The notes below the pieces were generated by a model. The model worked only from the letters and a program-made list of their open reading frames with translations. It made no database searches and had not been told where the DNA came from. Positions 13,270-28,064 of a stretch of 64,000 nucleotides of DNA are shown one piece after another (the first letter of the stretch is position 1; each line of letters begins with the position of its first letter). The position numbers were made by a program, and so were the translations under genes. The stretch lies in contig NC_085866.1 of assembly GCF_034702125.1 (NCBI RefSeq), forward strand, positions 15,714,315 to 15,778,314, written 5' to 3'. This stretch comes from Engraulis encrasicolus (taxonomy: Eukaryota; Chordata; Actinopteri; Clupeiformes; Engraulidae).

Positions 13270-15593
13270 CGGGCTATCAGACACTTCCTGGCAGTAGGCT
13301 ACTGGACAGCAGAGACAGTACTGCAGCTTCGGCCTGCTGTAAAATCCTACTCTTCATGGTGAATTGTGATTGATGCCTCTTAAAGCCGTGCACAACATGA
13401 AAGGTAGACAATCTATAACAATAACTCGCTGTGGAGTAATCGGTGCGTAAAATGCCAAATGATGTTGACTGCCACAACGTGTGCTTATGCCACTGCATTA
13501 TTTAAGCGTACGAATACCACTGCCTGTTTTATTTACCTTCGACTGCCAACGTAATGCAGTACACGCAATTTATACCAACAAAGTTCTAGTGTAGGCTTAT
13601 GCCAATTCCTTATGCCAAGTGATCGACACTCATGCCAATCTGTCTTCATAAAAGCTATCCGCTGCAGGCTGTAACCAAATCTCAAATTACAGTATATGCA
13701 GATGTACCCAAAATATAAACGCAAAGTAATACGAAAGTGACTGACTTTAGTGTGTTCATTATGTTCTACAAACACACCTATATTATAACAGTCCAACAGA
13801 GCTATGCATGATGATGACAACCATGACGCATTATGATAACTGTAATTCACTGGAAAGTGGGTCGGCGATCATTTGAACACAGCTCAGTGGAACACACCAA
13901 ACCAACTGGACTTTTGACATACCTGTGTGAAGGGGGGGGGGGGCACACTACTGCTGACTGTTTTATTGCCGCCCTAAAGACAAATCACGTGGCATGCCCG
14001 TGCATACAGCCGAAATAAAAAAAAGAGTGCTTCGACGCACCCCTTTACGAAGAAGCATGCAAGAACAGCATTGCTGTTTGCACTATTAATTATTGATTAC
14101 ACCCCTAGTCATAAAACTGCTCTGCAAAGCAACATTACCACAATCCTACACCGATTCAGAGAACATAGCTATTATAAAATAGCCTTGGTATATATATGCC
14201 ACAGAAATCTGTAGCCAAAGGTGAAACAGAGACGTGTTAATTATCAAGTAGGCTAATATAATTTAGTGCCAATAAAACTCAAAATGCATCTAGAAACATT
14301 CCAAGCTTTTAGTGCTGTTTTTTTTATGTGTTTTCTTTAATCTCACAAAATACTGCCCCACAAGCACTCTGCCTATTTACATTTCGGAACCATTTGTTAC
14401 CAACAGGATTTAAACGGCTAGATATTTATATGTAAAATGCCTTTACACACTGGTTTGCATGAGGTGGTGAAATATGTTCTTCAACGAGAATGAGATCATT
14501 CCGAGCCCTGTAGTAAATGGGTGGGGCCGTGGAATGTTTGTGGCTTTAAAGCCTTTGAACTGAGACGCATTGTTCTGGGTCTGGAAACAAAAGGACGACC
14601 TATACTGGACACAATCTAAAATCGCAATTGCGTCAGGAGTCATTTTCATAGGGTTCTCAGCATCTTCCCCAATCACACTGACATGTATTTATTGCCCTTT
14701 ATCGACATTCCTACACCTACAGTAAAGTGATGTGGATCATTTGAAGTCGGCCACATTATTAGCTTTGTAGTAGTACATACGCGTTAAATCTAATATCATT
14801 TCTCACTTGTTTAGTTATTCAGTATCATCGTGCTGGCCTGAAATAGTACCACTTAGGGATCTGCATAATCGAAACGGGCTGTGAAAATTGTATAAAATCG
14901 GGCATCTGCGTTTGGTATGGTGTTTTGTACATTTATATGAAATTAAATTACCCTAATCTCATTCTGTTTTCTAGGTCTCAGACGAGAAGTCTCAATCCAG
15001 CTCGGAAACGTCTTACAAGTAGACACACCTCATATTTGTAAATATAGGCTGTTTGCAAAATACTTCGATGACATTGTAATTTTGAGTTGCATACAAATAA
15101 ATGCCGGTCATGCGCAATGAATACTTGGTTGTCCCTTTCTTTTGATCATTTCGGCACCACGGTCAGATGCTTTAGCACATTGCGTGTAAGCGACAACACA
15201 GTAGACTGGAAAGAGTAGACTGGCCTAACATCATAAAAAGGAAAACAATGACACTAAAATATAAATAAAACAACACTGTGGATGTTCACAAAATAAACGA
15301 TGATTTATGTAAGCAAACAGAATAAATATTGCACACTTTCAGACAGGGGTTTGCTTAATATTGTAAGTAATCCATGTCAAGTCACACGAGCTTGCTAATT
15401 AGGCCTATATGCTAAAACCTGTCAAATCTGCCAATGTGCTTTTATTTTGCAATCTGGCCTCGTCTCATAATGCAAACGGGAAGGAATATTTAACCCTCTG
15501 AATGTAACTGTGCAAATTGTTGGTAGCCTATTTGTGCACATAACAGACAAATCTCAGTGTTCAAACCCAATGTGTCATTCGGTAAATATGTGG
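12300..15593. other. c6a-c8a intergenic, proximal part
   Basis: No coding exon, and no Hox7-like homeobox remnant: WFQNRR in any frame occurs only in the annotated exons. It contains CG-rich dinucleotide runs near 12533, a C-run/CA microsatellite near 13211, a G-run near 13934 and several TGCGTAA words. A non-repetitive block at about 14430-14660 looks complex enough to be conserved non-coding DNA, but that cannot be judged here. Confidence 0.55.
13211..13267. repeat. C13 plus (CA)22 compound repeat
   Basis: A run of 13 C followed directly by a pure CA tract. Confidence 0.97.
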
Positions 15594-15607
15594 GCACAAG
15601 GTGGCAG
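15594..15607 (+). promoter_or_regulatory. Candidate CTCF site 2 (plus orientation)
   Basis: GCACAAGGTGGCAG matches CCASYAGRKGGCRS at 12 of 14 positions on the plus strand. It faces the minus-oriented candidate at 15931, with a GT microsatellite between them. Confidence 0.35.
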
Positions 15608-15642
15608 TATTGCTAATACTGTTGATGACCGCACGTCAAAGA

Positions 15643-15644
<2 letters not shown>

Positions 15645-15709
<65 letters not shown>
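15645..15709. repeat. (GT)32 microsatellite
   Basis: Pure GT tract in the c6a-c8a interval. It produces several false Cys-Val or His-Thr ORFs. Confidence 0.98.
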
Positions 15710-15710
<1 letters not shown>

Positions 15711-15930
15711 AAGGGGGAGAATGCGAGGGCCGGGTGCAGGATGCAGGTAGAGCATTGCTGATGCTGCAGATAATTCTGACTGCAAGTACAGGAGACAGAG
15801 GGCCCATTCCCACACATGTAATGGTGGGAGCAATGGACGCAGATAGATATTTCCACCATGATGGTGATGAAAATGGCCATCAGCAGATACAGATGTGGCT
15901 TCTTACAGATCCCAAGATGGATGTATGAAT

Positions 15931-15944
15931 CCGCCCCCTAGCGT
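15931..15944 (-). promoter_or_regulatory. Candidate CTCF site 3
   Basis: CCGCCCCCTAGCGT matches the reverse complement of the CTCF core at 12 of 14 positions, including the GCCCCCTAG centre. Confidence 0.4.
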
Positions 15945-16903
15945 TGGCCTCTTACGCAGCTCTACGTCAACAAATGGGCAGCAGCAAAGGCGACCGACAT
16001 GATCATACCGTCATCATGGATCATCGTGTGGCCACCTTATCACAGGGTGCAAACACTCCCACTCCCTCCGCACTATACTGCTCTTCCCTTCATCATGATC
16101 AGTACGCGAGGGCCACTGACAAGAGGATGCGCTGGCGTGCCTCTCGATCTTGAGTGTGTGTATTGTGTATAGTGCGCGTTTCAGCAACAAACATGCTATG
16201 ACGCACAGTGCCCTTTCCAGGACAAACCAATGATCCCTCACCAAAAACTGATCTGGTCATCTGCAATATATTCACAAGTATGCGTAGAGCTTACATACAT
16301 ACACATTTGTTTGGATGCATTAATGAAGCAAGTGACAACACATATACATCAATGTATAAACAAAAGAGCCACGTGACTAAACAAATTGTAAACAGTTAAC
16401 CTCAGGTGTATGTAATTTCAGTCATTTTCACCAAATAATGAACACAGCGATCTACCATATTGTTATTATAATTACTGATGTTTCTGCAAGCATGCCAGTC
16501 ACCATCCCAAACAGCACGAGTCATTATGACGGGCAAATCCTGATGCTTATCTTCATATCAATACGCGCTAGTTTTGCCGGACCTTTCATTTTAAATCACG
16601 CCACCGATATCCCCTGAAAATACCAGTGGCTCAACATTTACGTAATATTACAATATGTTTTTACTCTACTTCACAAAGGTGTGTTTAAAAGAATGATTAA
16701 TCTGACGAGGGGCAGCCAACGACGGCACACCGACAGAGAGCACACAGGGCTACCAGCGACGTCTGTGCGTACGGAGCGTGTGAGGAAGGCGATATGTGCT
16801 CGTCCTCAGTTTTTCAGATGTTCAATCACAGCACCGATTTTCTGTACCGATAACTGGGGAAACTTTCAAGCCGATAGGGAGTCAGAGTAGGTTGGTTACT
16901 CAC

Positions 16904-17365
16904 CCTTGTGTGCGCTGTCTATGCTGCCGGGGATGCCAGCCAAGGCATGGGGAAACGCGCCTGGCAAGAGAGAATTGGGCATGGTCTCCAGGTTGTCTTC
17001 TCAACTGACAGAAAACAAAATGGCCAATTTGACCCAAACAAAAAGCCAGTGGGCTTCACTGCTCGCCTGCCGCCTCGACTCTTTGAGCTCAACTTCTCCA
17101 GAAGGCAAGAGGGGATGAGACGGTGTGCTGGAGGCGGTTACTGTAGCGGGGCCATTGCTGGCTACGAGACAAACGGTATAGGGTGACTGAACTAAAGACG
17201 TTCAATAAAACAAAAGCCCTTTTCATATTAAACCGCGGAAACCTAAACGGCAGTTGGAAGCCCATTCGTGGCAACAGAGAGCAGTAGAGGGACGTATTTG
17301 CGAGGAAGACAACGGCATAAAGTTCATGTTCATAGAGGGGTGACACGTGACTAGCAGCCACCAAT
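16904..17365 (-). promoter_or_regulatory. Candidate distal Hox promoter and leader exon
   Basis: On the minus strand a CCAAT/E-box pair (ATTGG at 17361-17365, CACGTG at 17344-17349, gap 11 bp) is followed about 440 bp downstream by a strong splice donor, CACAAGG|GTGAGTAACC (exon end 16904). The stretch between has no TAGGCCTA and a balanced composition, unlike its flanks. Human HOXC4, HOXC5 and HOXC6 transcripts are known to share a 5' non-coding exon upstream of HOXC6, and this has the expected position and strand. The exon start, the transcript and any acceptor are not established; the exon end rests on donor consensus alone. Confidence 0.4.
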
Positions 17366-17399
17366 AGGGGAGGCGATCTAGTCGTAAACTTTTATTACT

Positions 17400-20300
17400 C
17401 AGCTGTAAATTCCCATCCAAACAACGAGGAATGTCTTGCGTTTTCACCCTCTCCCCCTCGCCTTGCAGTGTTGCACAGGCTACTGTCTTTTGTGCAAAAG
17501 TAGAAACGCCAAGATATCGTTTGTTATGCAAGGTGAAGCATATAAGAGTTTGGTTTCACATGTAGTGGTGGTACAGGCCAGCGCTGAATACATTGGTGAA
17601 ACTGTAATATGATTGAGAGACCATCGAACACCCCCTGGACTAAAGTTAATGATGTTTACTGGGATAAAGATAATGGAATTTGTATTATTTAGCCCACTGC
17701 AAAAAAACGATTGCTCAAAATCTATCAGCTTCCATGAACTCCCATGTTAGCATATGGGTCATAGCGCACTGTCAGCTACAGTGCAGATTCCACACCAGTA
17801 TCCTGTGCAGCAATCATGTATCTTTGTTACGCACCACATTCCCCATTTGTCTAACAATTGTAAATATTTAAAATAGCTATTTCAAATTATGACCATACAT
17901 TGTTCATCAAACCCATCACAGGCGTAGATCGCAAGTATCTCTAATGTTACTTCTTAATCCTAAATAGTGTCTTTTTCATTTCAGGCTATGTGATGTAAAT
18001 AGACCCATGCTCATTTTATCAATAATTGTCATTTTTATTTGTTATCAATGCGTGTGTCCAAACTAATCCTTCTTTTGAGATCTCTTCAATTTCTATAACA
18101 TTTTTTTACAATAATTATTATTAGGCCTAGTATGCGGATATATCATAAAGGAAAATTGCAGGCCACAACCACCCAAGGTCTATCTGTGGACAATAGCGTG
18201 TCGTTGTCCAAACAGCAACTGCTAGCGTTCTATCCTCCAATTTTACGCAGACACTATCGAAGGGGACCTTGCAGTAAAAGACAGCTAACACAGACACATG
18301 TAATGAGAGCAGATTGAGAACTGATTGGTTTAAAAATATTAGTAAAGCAGTGGCACCGTGCTGAAATGGTTGGCCTGGGATAGAGAAACGGCATTCACCT
18401 GCTACTCTCGCCACCCCAAAACATAGGCTAGATGATACCCCTCATCTCACTGCGCTGTCCTCCTTGGATGTGGACTTTTGATTCTTTATTAATTTGCGTA
18501 TTGTGCATTTCAGTGCTACAACAACATGTTTCTGAAAATAAAAAGGTTGTGGGCAGTTTTAACACCGGGCCAACAAAGCAGCTAAAGATGCGACGGTTTA
18601 ACGATGACCGTTGCCCGTTGAACACAAAAAAGATTTTGTTGTGAGTGGTATGCCGTATCAATAATCCGTTGACAAACATTTATAAATAGGCCTATGGTAT
18701 TTACGCTTACATATTTGGTTTACATGTATCAATAAAATCAGAGATCTGGGCACCAACATGTGTTGTAGAGTTAATAGTTTGAATCCAAGCTGGATGGAAC
18801 ATCGCGCACTTTACATAGCCCTAAATGCAGCATGAAACGGCAAGCATCTTGTCTATACCCCTAAGCCTAGATGATATAACAACAATAATATTGCGAAACA
18901 GAATCACGACACTCAGACAGACTGAAGCTATCGCATAATATCCAACAATGACTGAAGAGGTCGTGGTGTGTTTTGCAACTGTGTAGGCCATAGGACTGTA
19001 TTTATCATGTGTTTGAGCGGCTAAAATGTAGAGGCGACGCAGACTGTCCGGAAACAACACCATCCCGTTTATACCACCAATAAACTTTACTGCAGGTATT
19101 ATAAAGGCCTAGCTTGGCGCTAAACACAATGGACAGCGCTCACGCACAATAGCACCAACCGGAAGACTTCGGTTATTCCAACAGTTGTGTAAGAATAGCC
19201 TAACGTCAAAGAAGAGTACAAAACGGCAGACGGTTGAGAAATGTGTTGGACTAGTCACACTCAGACAAAATGCCTACAAAACTCTTGCAAACCAACTACT
19301 AAGAAGATCTTAAACCCGCGTGCTTTCTATTTTATTTTACTATAGACCTATAGATGCCAGGTAAGTTATGGACATACATGCAATTTTAGTAATTTCGCTC
19401 TGTATTTAACGGTTTGTATTGAGCTTAAAAAAAGGTATAATGAAAGCGCAAAACGCTTTTTAGATCAGTGTAAGTAGGCCTCTTGGCATCTGCACCTCAT
19501 TGGTGGGTGAGCCAACCTATTCAGCGCTTAGCCATCTTCCAGGATTGGGCAATTTACTTATTTTCTGTCGCACAATAACTGTTGTGCATGCTATTGTCAA
19601 AACAGTATTGGTTCAGACTAATCAAAGTAATCTAATTGCATCAACATTTCTGATAGAAGGCCTATGTGTCGACCGATCATTTGGGATGTTAAATATTCGC
19701 GTTAGAACTGTTGACCTATAGGCCAATTTGTTGCCAGCTAAATCTGAAAATATTTGACTATTCGATCTAAATGTAAAACCCAAAATACTATTCAAGGTTG
19801 TTTTTTTATCTTCGCCTCTTCGCAACAAGGGTTCGCTTACGAGTTCTACAATTGGGCCTAAAAAGTTTTCGTCTAACCAGACACATTATCTGTTGTATTG
19901 AATTATACAGTTGTTCATAAGTTATTACTGATCATGCTTTTTAAGTAACCCTCACTCTCCCATGGTGCGTCTCCAATGAAATAACTCACATGAAAAGGGG
20001 AGATAGAGCGCACTTCTTTAAGTTGCATTTATTTTTAGGGTAATTGTAACACCAGAAAAGAGACAAACGGATAACATAGTGATATTTGCTGTAAAATAAT
20101 GCACTTCTTATTATAGCCTAGTATTTCTTAATATACTTCTTAAGGCATTTCTTAATAATAAGTACTTCAAATGAGGCCTACCATGTTCAAGATCAGTGTA
20201 AGATGTGGCAGCTTTAATGAAATTAAGGAGCATCCCTTTTGGTATTCATGATCGCCGAATCTGATGCGCATTATGTTTCTCCGTCTAATTACATCGTTAA

Positions 20301-21484
20301 ATATTGAAATAGGTCTATACGTCTGAAACCTGAAACCAGATTCAAACCCAGCTATAGAAATGTACCCGTTTGGCCTTCACTAAACACATATCATGTAATT
20401 ATTGTAGCCAAAGCTGGAAACATTGATGTTTTTTTGTGACCACGACACATAATCATACAAACAACATTTAGTATGACTAACTACAAATGTAAGGTCACTT
20501 ACAAAAGTGCGTAATGATCTGCGTAATGATCTGTCCTGGAATGCGTCCGCGTACATGCACGTCAAGGATAGTGCGCCTGTCTGTGGTGTTGTGGGTTTCA
20601 ATCCCCCCCAGTCCGCCAGTGAACCCTTAAAGAGAAGACAGGTCATCCTCCTCCAGGCCCTGGGAGGCAGGTGTTAGCTTGCCTCCCACTCCTGCGCCTC
20701 CTGCTCTGTGCCAGGCCAGCTCCTTCACCTAACTGCTTGATAGTGCCGTATATGTTAAATACTGCTAATAACAGAAAATGTGTATCGTATAAGCCTACAT
20801 ACACCATACAATTTTCCATGTTGAATACTAACAGAAGTAGTTTGGCAGTAGGCTATGTGCGTGTTTGTATGGTTCCAGCAGGTTTTGCTTGGAAAGTGGT
20901 GGGGACATTAATAGCGTATGGCAAATTGTCCAGGTATGCTATTTTTGCATTATGATTGTGGAAAGGTGGTGGAGACAAGCTAGGTTTATCTCAGAAGTTG
21001 TATGGACATGTCCCAACCATCCACACCCAAAGTTACACCCCTGGTGTTCAAGCAAACTATAAACAAACTGGTTACATTTTGTTGCGCCGGTAGGTAAGTG
21101 CGTCATTGAGACAGTACAATATGTTACTAGATCTATTTGCGGGCAACCTGTGCCGTTAGTTAAATCCCCACAACTTTCAAATTGGAATTTAGACTACATC
21201 ACGGTCGGCCAAATGTCAAATTATTTGAGCTAGTAATTTGTAGCTCCCATATAGCAGGCTATTCAGTGCCAAAATCATAGTATGCCTATAGGCCCATCTC
21301 ATTTCACCGTCGCTTCCCTGTCTGGGAAAGGGGACGGTGCAGCTACAGTAAGATAGGCTACGTGTCCAGCTGACTAGGCCTACACCAAAGTGAAAAATGC
21401 ATTTGCCTAAAGCAGACAAGCCATAAACTAATAGTCTAACAACTAGGCCACGGGAAGAAAGAAGGAAAAGCCGCAGTCGATTCG
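17400..21484. other. c6a-c8a intergenic, distal part
   Basis: AT-rich DNA without recognisable exons. It carries several TAGGCCTA/TAGGCTA words and a 13-bp tandem repeat (TGCGTAATGATC twice near 20508-20532). No other structure seen. Confidence 0.55.
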
Positions 21485-21832
21485 TTTATTTTCTTTATTG
21501 CCAATACAATGGCGGTGACACACACATTTCTGTCTTTTCACATGAGAAACACCAGCAAAACGAGCATATCGTTAAACAGTAAGGTATTACAAGACATACA
21601 TAAAGATTATATTCAGTGCAATCGAAAATCTAAGCTATTATCACCAGCACATTAAAATACCACTCCTTAATAATATAGAATAATAATTGTTGCATGTATG
21701 ATGATCTACATATAAATGTGCGTTTTCTAGGCAGTTTAAGTTGTTGGGGAAATTTGAAAGTGTCGTACGGAAAAAATAAGAGCCAATATGTGGAATAAAA
21801 GTTCTCATCAGGCAAAGACCTTTTTGAGTAGG

Positions 21833-21840
21833 TAGGTAGT
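21833..21840 (-). promoter_or_regulatory. miR-196 target site in hoxc8a long 3' UTR
   Basis: Plus TAGGTAGT, transcript ACTACCTA, is a perfect 8-mer. CCAA lies just upstream in the transcript for limited 3' pairing. HOXC8 is a well-established miR-196 target family member in vertebrates. Confidence 0.65.
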
Positions 21841-22073
21841 GCTTGGTAGGTTAGCTTCGCTTGTAGCTAATGTCTTATGAAGACATACAAAGGAGTCGTT
21901 ATTATTGGGTAAATACTTGGCCTAAAAAACAAACAAAAAATGTATTCAAAACATGGGCTATTTAAAGAAAGTGTCTGTTAAGAAATCTGTATCGCCGGTT
22001 TCCCAGACTTAGGTAGCATCGTCCGCAATTTGAAAGGGTCGGAAAATGTTGATTAAAATGGACTTTTGAGAAA

Positions 22074-22074
<1 letters not shown>

Positions 22075-22126
<52 letters not shown>
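22075..22126. repeat. (TAA)n microsatellite in hoxc8a 3' UTR
   Basis: Pure ATA/TAA run of about 17 units between the proximal and distal candidate polyadenylation signals of hoxc8a. Confidence 0.96.
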
Positions 22127-22637
22127 TCCGTCTGCTAGGATGACTTACAATTGCCAATGCTAGGCCTATTTATTCGGTCCATTTTCATTAGCCTATTCCT
22201 TAATCAAATGATTCTTTACACCACTTCGACAAATTTACAAAACCCTCAATTGAAGGCCTGTCTATACACTGTAGTTGTAAAAACCATTAACATCGCTGCT
22301 AATTACACTTTACCATGTTTAAAGTTTGAAAGAGTATTTAACGACCTTGTTCATGCGACTTATCCAAGTTCCCAAACTGGTGATAACACATTGACGCTTC
22401 AAAACAAGGTTAAATAATCAATGAACCAGGGACTTGAGCAAATCATATTTGCATTGCTGAACAGTCTGCTTTCGTGGATTTCAAGCATACAGTTTCTTGG
22501 GTGTGTTTGGGCAGACTGGGATGCTCTGCTATGTGACTGAAATCATAGCCATAAAACTAGCGATTTTCTCAACCCCCCTTTTCCTCTCATCACCTTTTGC
22601 GGGACCCTCGGCCATATAACCATAAAAGCCCATAAAA

Positions 22638-24793
<2,156 letters not shown>

Positions 24794-26679
24794 GATTAGC
24801 ATGCATTAAAACGAGTCCTGGTGGAAAATGTTTTCTGCCTGTCGCTGTCTGCCTTTTGTTGGAAGTCCCAGATCGCTGAAAGCAGAAAGAGAGAGAGGGA
24901 GAGGGAGAGAAACCGGAACTGGATGGAGAAATGCTGCCCCTTCGGACAATACCAGGCAGTTCTCTCCTCGACTCCCCGTGTCTTCGACACTCTAGCACTC
25001 CCTTGCACTTACGCTCAATTGCCAAGCCTTTTCCTTTTGCAGTCTCAAATCCAGCACACGGCGTGCATGGTGGATGTGTGTTAAGGTTAAAGATGGCTAG
25101 CTCCACCGGCACAGTCACAAGCGCCTTTTTTTTAGCTTCCTCCCCAGCCACCCCCACTACAATGACCCCCTCACCCCCTCCTCCATCTGAAGCACACAGC
25201 ACACACCACTACCACACCACCACGCCGTCTCCTCAGCGTTCTGCGTTCAGGCGTCCACCTCGGGACACAAAAGGAAATCATCGTAAATGTTTATGTATGT
25301 GTTTTATGTATGTGTTTTATATACATGATTATGGCTATATTGTTAGCCATATTCAGAGGCATGTGCTTTATTTGAACACGATAGTTCATTAGAATTACAA
25401 TAAATGAATTGTAGTCCAGTTTTTGTAAGCTGTTCAGTTCGTATGCATACACATTTACACTGTTAAAGAATTCGGGTAGACAATTGCGCTACAATATAGC
25501 CTACATATATTTTTTTTCTACATCTGTTGACCCATTTGATAGCCTAAATGTTAAAGACACTGATATATAAAGAGACTATTGTAAACCAAACAAAAACAAA
25601 AACACATTACAATAGCTCGAAATATAGTTATAATAACAATTATTACTGCACTGAAAGGCTGCCATAACGCTGTTCCCCATGTCATTGTCGCTCATAAATT
25701 GTACAAATAACTAGGCTCAAAATACATAAACCTATGAAGCAGACACATAGCTGATATGACAACACCTAACTGCACATACAATTGACCAGCGAGTTGTCGA
25801 CATGGCACTCATGGCTCTGACCCTGCTAAACCTCTGGTACAAAAAAGTTGTAAATCTTCCCCGCAGAGTTAATAAAATTGAGCTGCAGATGCCTCGTTAT
25901 TTTGCACGACACCATGATATCGGTCTGTTTATTTCGGATGGTCTGGTCAATGGGGCCTTCCTTTAAGTGTTTTCTTGTGGTTTTGTGGCACCACAGACGA
26001 TTTTAACACATCATCGTAAAATATGAAAGCAGGCGAAGACTTTATAGACTTTTGGCAGTCTATAAAGATACAGACTGGTCATTTTAGGTCGGTGATCTCA
26101 TGTCTTCTTTTGATCTTTGATGACGAATAATAATAATAATAATAATAATAACAATAATAATAACCTTTTAATTAATGGACGTAGGGCCTAATAGAAGTTT
26201 ACCTTGCTAAGAAGCTGTACTGACATCCATATACAAGCCTATGAATATTCATGCACAAAATATTCTTATTTGGTAACACCAGAGTCGGTCAGTCGGCATA
26301 ACAACGATACAGACAGAAATATAATTCATTGTCTTCTTTCTATACACTGCTTCATTTCAGTCAACACAGGAAAATTACTTCCTCTTCCATTATTTCGAAT
26401 AGCAGGCTTGACCGCAAGCTATGTCCATGTTTTTTTTTTTTAGGAATAACCTGGGCTATGGCATTTTATAGACCATTCCCAAAAGTAATTAATATCAATC
26501 AATACGATACACACCTAGCCTAACTGTTCAAATCATTCGTGGAGTAGTAGGGCGCAATAGGCTACTTGGTTAGTCTAACTGGGCAGTTAGCAGTAGCCTA
26601 TGTTGCTCACAGTCACAGGAAAACGTCATCTAGGACTCGAGCTGTGGCACAGGCCCACAGCGCCATTTTTCAGTCAACA
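24794..26679. other. hoxc8a upstream region
   Basis: 5' flank of hoxc8a: GAGA-rich stretch at about 24889-24912, C-rich stretch around 25140-25190, a 14-bp direct repeat (TATGTGTTTTATG) near 25290-25315, and a short (TAA)n at 26126-26163. No TATA box, CCAAT box or CACGTG was found near the start. Confidence 0.5.
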
Positions 26680-26693
26680 GCGTCATCTACTGT
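26680..26693 (-). promoter_or_regulatory. Candidate CTCF site 4
   Basis: GCGTCATCTACTGT matches the reverse complement of the CTCF core at 12 of 14 positions, between hoxc8a and hoxc9a. Confidence 0.35.
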
Positions 26694-27000
26694 TCACTTG
26701 GGGAACCTACACCACGTCACACAAACAAAAACAAAAAACGTCCAGGGTTTTCTTTGGATATTTTCACCTACTTTCCCCCTCCACCACGACACAATAATGA
26801 CTGAAATACCCGTTGTTAAACCTCTATTTTTAGTAGGCCCAGGTCTACTCCTTTCAAGGTAGTCTCACTCACAGCTCCTGAGAACCACTCATTAACAATA
26901 ACTTCGTCTAGTAAAGGTGTAAAGCTGTGTTGGTCTTGAGTAGACTACTATGCGTTAGTGTCATATTTCCTTTTACGCAGATAGTTTGCGCTTTCTCGCC

Positions 27001-27170
27001 GAAGGTGTGGGAAGAGGTGGCCTTCGTGATGGCACCCGCAGGCCTCTTTGAACAGATCCAATGTCCAGTAAAACCATAAAGTCATTTAACCCAGACGTCT
27101 AGTCAGCTGGTCAGGTTTGCTTTGTTCGTCTGCATTTGAGACAAACAGCTAGGGACTGTAAAAAGAGGAC
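27001..27170. promoter_or_regulatory. Possible Hoxc8 early-enhancer-like element
   Basis: A non-repetitive block about 2.3 kb upstream of hoxc8a holds CCATAAA (27074-27080; TTTATGG on the sense strand, a Cdx-type site), GTCATTTAAC right after it, and CTTTGTTC (27120-27127; TCF/SOX-type). In mouse an early enhancer about 3 kb upstream of Hoxc8 depends on clustered sites of these types. Position and site content agree, but identity with that enhancer is inferred from memory of its layout, not from alignment. Confidence 0.3.
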
Positions 27171-27335
27171 TTTTTTTGTCGTGTGCGGAAATGCTCTGGA
27201 TTGGGCTTTGAAATTTCGGCATCCTGTTAGTATTGTTACCCACTACAAAAAGGCAATTTCACCCGATGTCAGGAAACAAACCCCAGACACAGAGAATTAT
27301 GGCTCTGGTTACTAGACAAAACCCGAGATAATAAC

Positions 27336-27437
<102 letters not shown>

Positions 27438-28064
27438 CTTTGGACGAACCATAGACATGTGTGGAAAATTATGTAGCTATCCAGAAAGTGTGAACGTTCC
27501 CACGGCACAGTGGTCTTTGCCTATCATTGCCTTTAAAATAATTTCACTGAAGCAGACTTAGACCATGTAACACTCACACACTTCTACAATGTTAAGGGTC
27601 TGGGCAGGCCTGTGCGTGTTCTTTTAATTCTAAAACTGGGAACAGGCTACAGCTAGCTTTACGCCTTCGGTTTAGTTATAGGCTACTTATAAACTTGTAT
27701 AAAATAGTTATAGGCCTACACTTCGAACACCAGCGAACCGTATTGGATATCTAAAATAAAATGTGAAGAAGGCTAACTACAAATGCAAAGCTTGGTCTAG
27801 ACAGGTGGATAGGGAAGCCCAAATATCTTAATACGTTAACTTCTGTGTAGCGCAGTAAAATCAGCTTATCTTTATGCTTTATGGTGAAAATAGACAAAAT
27901 AAATATTAAACACATATTGCTGAAACTATTGACTGTTGTAATGGTATACGGCAAAAAGTAGGCAATTTCTAAAACCTTAAGCGTGGATTGTATAGGCCTA
28001 TTTGTGGTTGTGAGTTTAACCATCTTGGTGATTTTCAATAAACCCTTTTAAAATCTTACCCCGA

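Larger units (their letters stand above)
21485..22637 (-). other. hoxc8a: hoxc8a putative 3' UTR with two poly(A) options
   Basis: AATAAA on the minus strand occurs at 22169-22174 (proximal, about 0.47 kb after the stop) and at 21494-21499 and 21485-21490 (distal, about 1.15 kb). A (TAA)n tract at 22075-22126 lies just past the proximal signal. The single miR-196 8-mer at 21833-21840 is only in the long form. Extents are inferred from hexamers. Confidence 0.5.

Noticed and set aside
15573..15880. ORFs of alternating Cys-Val, His-Thr, Arg-Glu or Leu-Ser residues, here and at the other dinucleotide tracts
   Set aside because: Read-through of microsatellites; no start context, domain or conservation signal.
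12300..21480. hoxc7 gene or remnant between hoxc6a and hoxc8a
   Set aside because: No homeobox fragment or hexapeptide in any frame; HoxC clusters of jawed vertebrates are known to lack a group 7 gene.
24931..25392. 153-codon plus-strand ORF upstream of hoxc8a
   Set aside because: Low-complexity Pro/Thr-rich translation of a C-rich 5' flank; no recognisable domain.
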